A stretch of DNA of 64,000 nt, taken from positions 2,728,001-2,792,000 of the forward strand of contig NZ_CP021435.1 of the NCBI RefSeq assembly GCF_002549795.1, read 5' to 3'. The position numbers and the translations under genes are program-made. Of the stretch, positions 63,063-64,000 are shown in pieces. The stretch is from Halomonas beimenensis. Its GTDB lineage: Bacteria; Pseudomonadota; Gammaproteobacteria; Pseudomonadales; Halomonadaceae. The notes beneath the pieces were generated by a model, which was not told the origin of the DNA, did not search any database, and worked only from the letters and a program-made list of their open reading frames with translations. Positions within the stretch are counted from its first letter, which is position 1. The number at the start of each line of letters is the position of its first letter.

Positions 63063-64000
63063 TCATCCTCGTGCGGCTCGCTCCGCGTCGGCCGGAGCGG
63101 GGTCCGACGAGGCCCCTTCGACCAGCCGCCGGCCGTCCGGCGCGCCGGCGGCGGCCTTGCGGCGCTGGCGATGCAGGTCGCGCAGGGTGCCGGTCAGCAT
63201 GGCGACGACGATCATGCCGCCCCCGACGAAGGCCAGGACGGTCGGCACCTCGCCGACCCACCACCAGACCAGCAGGGTCCCCACCAGAGTCTCGAGCAGC
63301 ATCACCAGGCTGACCTCGGCACCGGGCAGGTAGCGCGGCCCGGTCTGGATCAGGAAATAGGCCACGGGCAGCAGGGCCCCCATCAGCGCCAGCCGCTGCA
63401 TGTCCTCCGGGGGCGGCAGCTGAGCGCCGCCCAGCAGGGCCGCCGGGATCAGCATCGCCAGGCAGCCCAGGGGCAGGATCACGGTGGTATCGACCCCACG
63501 CCGGCGCTGCCCCTTCTGGGCGCTGGCCACGGTGGTGTTGATGGCGATGGACAGCGGCACGAACAGGGCGACCGCCAGGCCCAGCAGGCTGCCGCGCCCG
63601 ACCTCCCCCGCCGCCATCAGGCTGGCCCCGCCGACGCAGACCGCGATCACGATCCAGGTCTGGCGGCGCAGCCGCTGGCCGAACACCAGCAGGCCGATCA
63701 ACGCGGCGACCAGCGGCGCCAGGTTCATCATCACCAGGACGTTACCGGCGGAGGTGAGGCGATTGCCGATGACGAAGGCCCAGGCGCTGCCGGCGAAGGC
63801 CAGCGGGCACCACCAGGCGGCCGGGCCGCAGGCCCGCACGGCCGCCGGCAGCGCGCGCCCGTAGCGGGCCAGCGCGACCAGCAGCAGCACGGCACCCAGC
63901 AGCAGGCCGCGCCAGAACATGAAGGTGGCCACGCCCACCTGGGTATCCTTGACCAGCAGGGCATCCGGCGACAGGAAGAGGACGCCGGTCATGGTGATCA
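63063..64000 (-). CDS. EamA/DMT-family transporter (5' end beyond window)
   Basis: At least 309 residues of a ten-helix drug/metabolite transporter with two EamA repeats (first about 1-130, second about 150-285). The in-frame ATG at 63992 falls within what should be the first membrane helix (GVLFLSPDALLVKDT), and no stop lies between it and the window edge, so the true start is probably outside. The C-terminal tail is basic then acidic (LHRQRRKAAAG). Substrate is unknown. It converges on the amidotransferase-like gene. Confidence 0.82.
   Translation of the reverse strand, partial: ITMTGVLFLSPDALLVKDTQVGVATFMFWRGLLLGAVLLLVALARYGRALPAAVRACGPAAWWCPLAFAGSAWAFVIGNRLTSAGNVLVMMNLAPLVAALIGLLVFGQRLRRQTWIVIAVCVGGASLMAAGEVGRGSLLGLAVALFVPLSIAINTTVASAQKGQRRRGVDTTVILPLGCLAMLIPAALLGGAQLPPPEDMQRLALMGALLPVAYFLIQTGPRYLPGAEVSLVMLLETLVGTLLVWWWVGEVPTVLAFVGGGMIVVAMLTGTLRDLHRQRRKAAAGAPDGRRLVEGASSDPAPADAERAARG

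Overview
The window is a GC-rich, gene-dense chromosomal segment. Gene content and protein character fit a Halomonas-like gammaproteobacterium: a ThiO-type glycine oxidase, a class I PHA synthase, SbcCD, a YbiO-type MscS channel, DUF1415 and EndoV. This assignment is inferred from family resemblance; there is no rRNA or other taxonomic marker in view. I see no tRNA, rRNA, CRISPR array, insertion sequence or prophage.

Region 1 (1-12.9 kb) is a sulfonate (C2 sulfoacetaldehyde) island. Two sulfoacetaldehyde acetyltransferase genes (xsc) lie in the same orientation 7.8 kb apart. Their coding sequences appear identical at nucleotide level while their flanks differ. Between them are a CobS-like AAA+ ATPase, a CobT-like VWA protein, a cupin and two overlapping Lin0512-family genes on the plus strand. 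Facing these on the minus strand are a TauE/SafE permease and a short phosphotransacetylase. An IclR regulator diverges from xsc2 and is followed by a class V aminotransferase. Both xsc promoters share the same layout: a TTGACG -35, a TAG-type -10 and a TTCCGT/ACGGAA palindrome just downstream. This suggests one IclR regulon that includes the unexplained CobS/CobT/cupin/Lin0512 operon, which is the best candidate here for an undescribed system.

Region 2 (12.9-31.3 kb) starts with a CBS-BON protein and then holds a nucleoside-scavenging supercluster of two operons. The first has a LacI-type regulator diverging from ribokinase, nucleoside hydrolase, transketolase, transaldolase, a Tsx-like porin, NupC and a lipoprotein 5'-nucleotidase. 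The second has a DeoR regulator diverging from a second NupC, deoC, deoA, deoB, deoD and cdd. Together they encode a route from extracellular nucleotides to glycolytic and pentose-phosphate intermediates.

Region 3 (31.3-42.3 kb) is more mixed. It has a gamma-glutamylcyclotransferase-like gene, a small membrane protein, a lower-GC gene for an unrecognised 1524-residue protein with an OmpA-like domain, PHA synthase, a dienelactone-hydrolase-family protein, a maleate-isomerase-family protein lacking the usual cysteines, and a GST-N/glutaredoxin-like protein.

Region 4 (42.3-64 kb) is ordinary chromosome with some notable pairs: a TerB-like/coiled-coil/J-domain protein with a membrane-anchored degenerate J protein; an MscS channel; an amidoligase with a class I glutamine amidotransferase; OsmC; an aldo/keto reductase; EndoV; SbcD-SbcC; an SDR; and a monooxygenase-like membrane protein. 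The 2-aminoethylphosphonate pathway (phnW, phnX) diverges from a LysR regulator. The window ends with argE, a glutamine-amidotransferase-like gene and a truncated EamA transporter.
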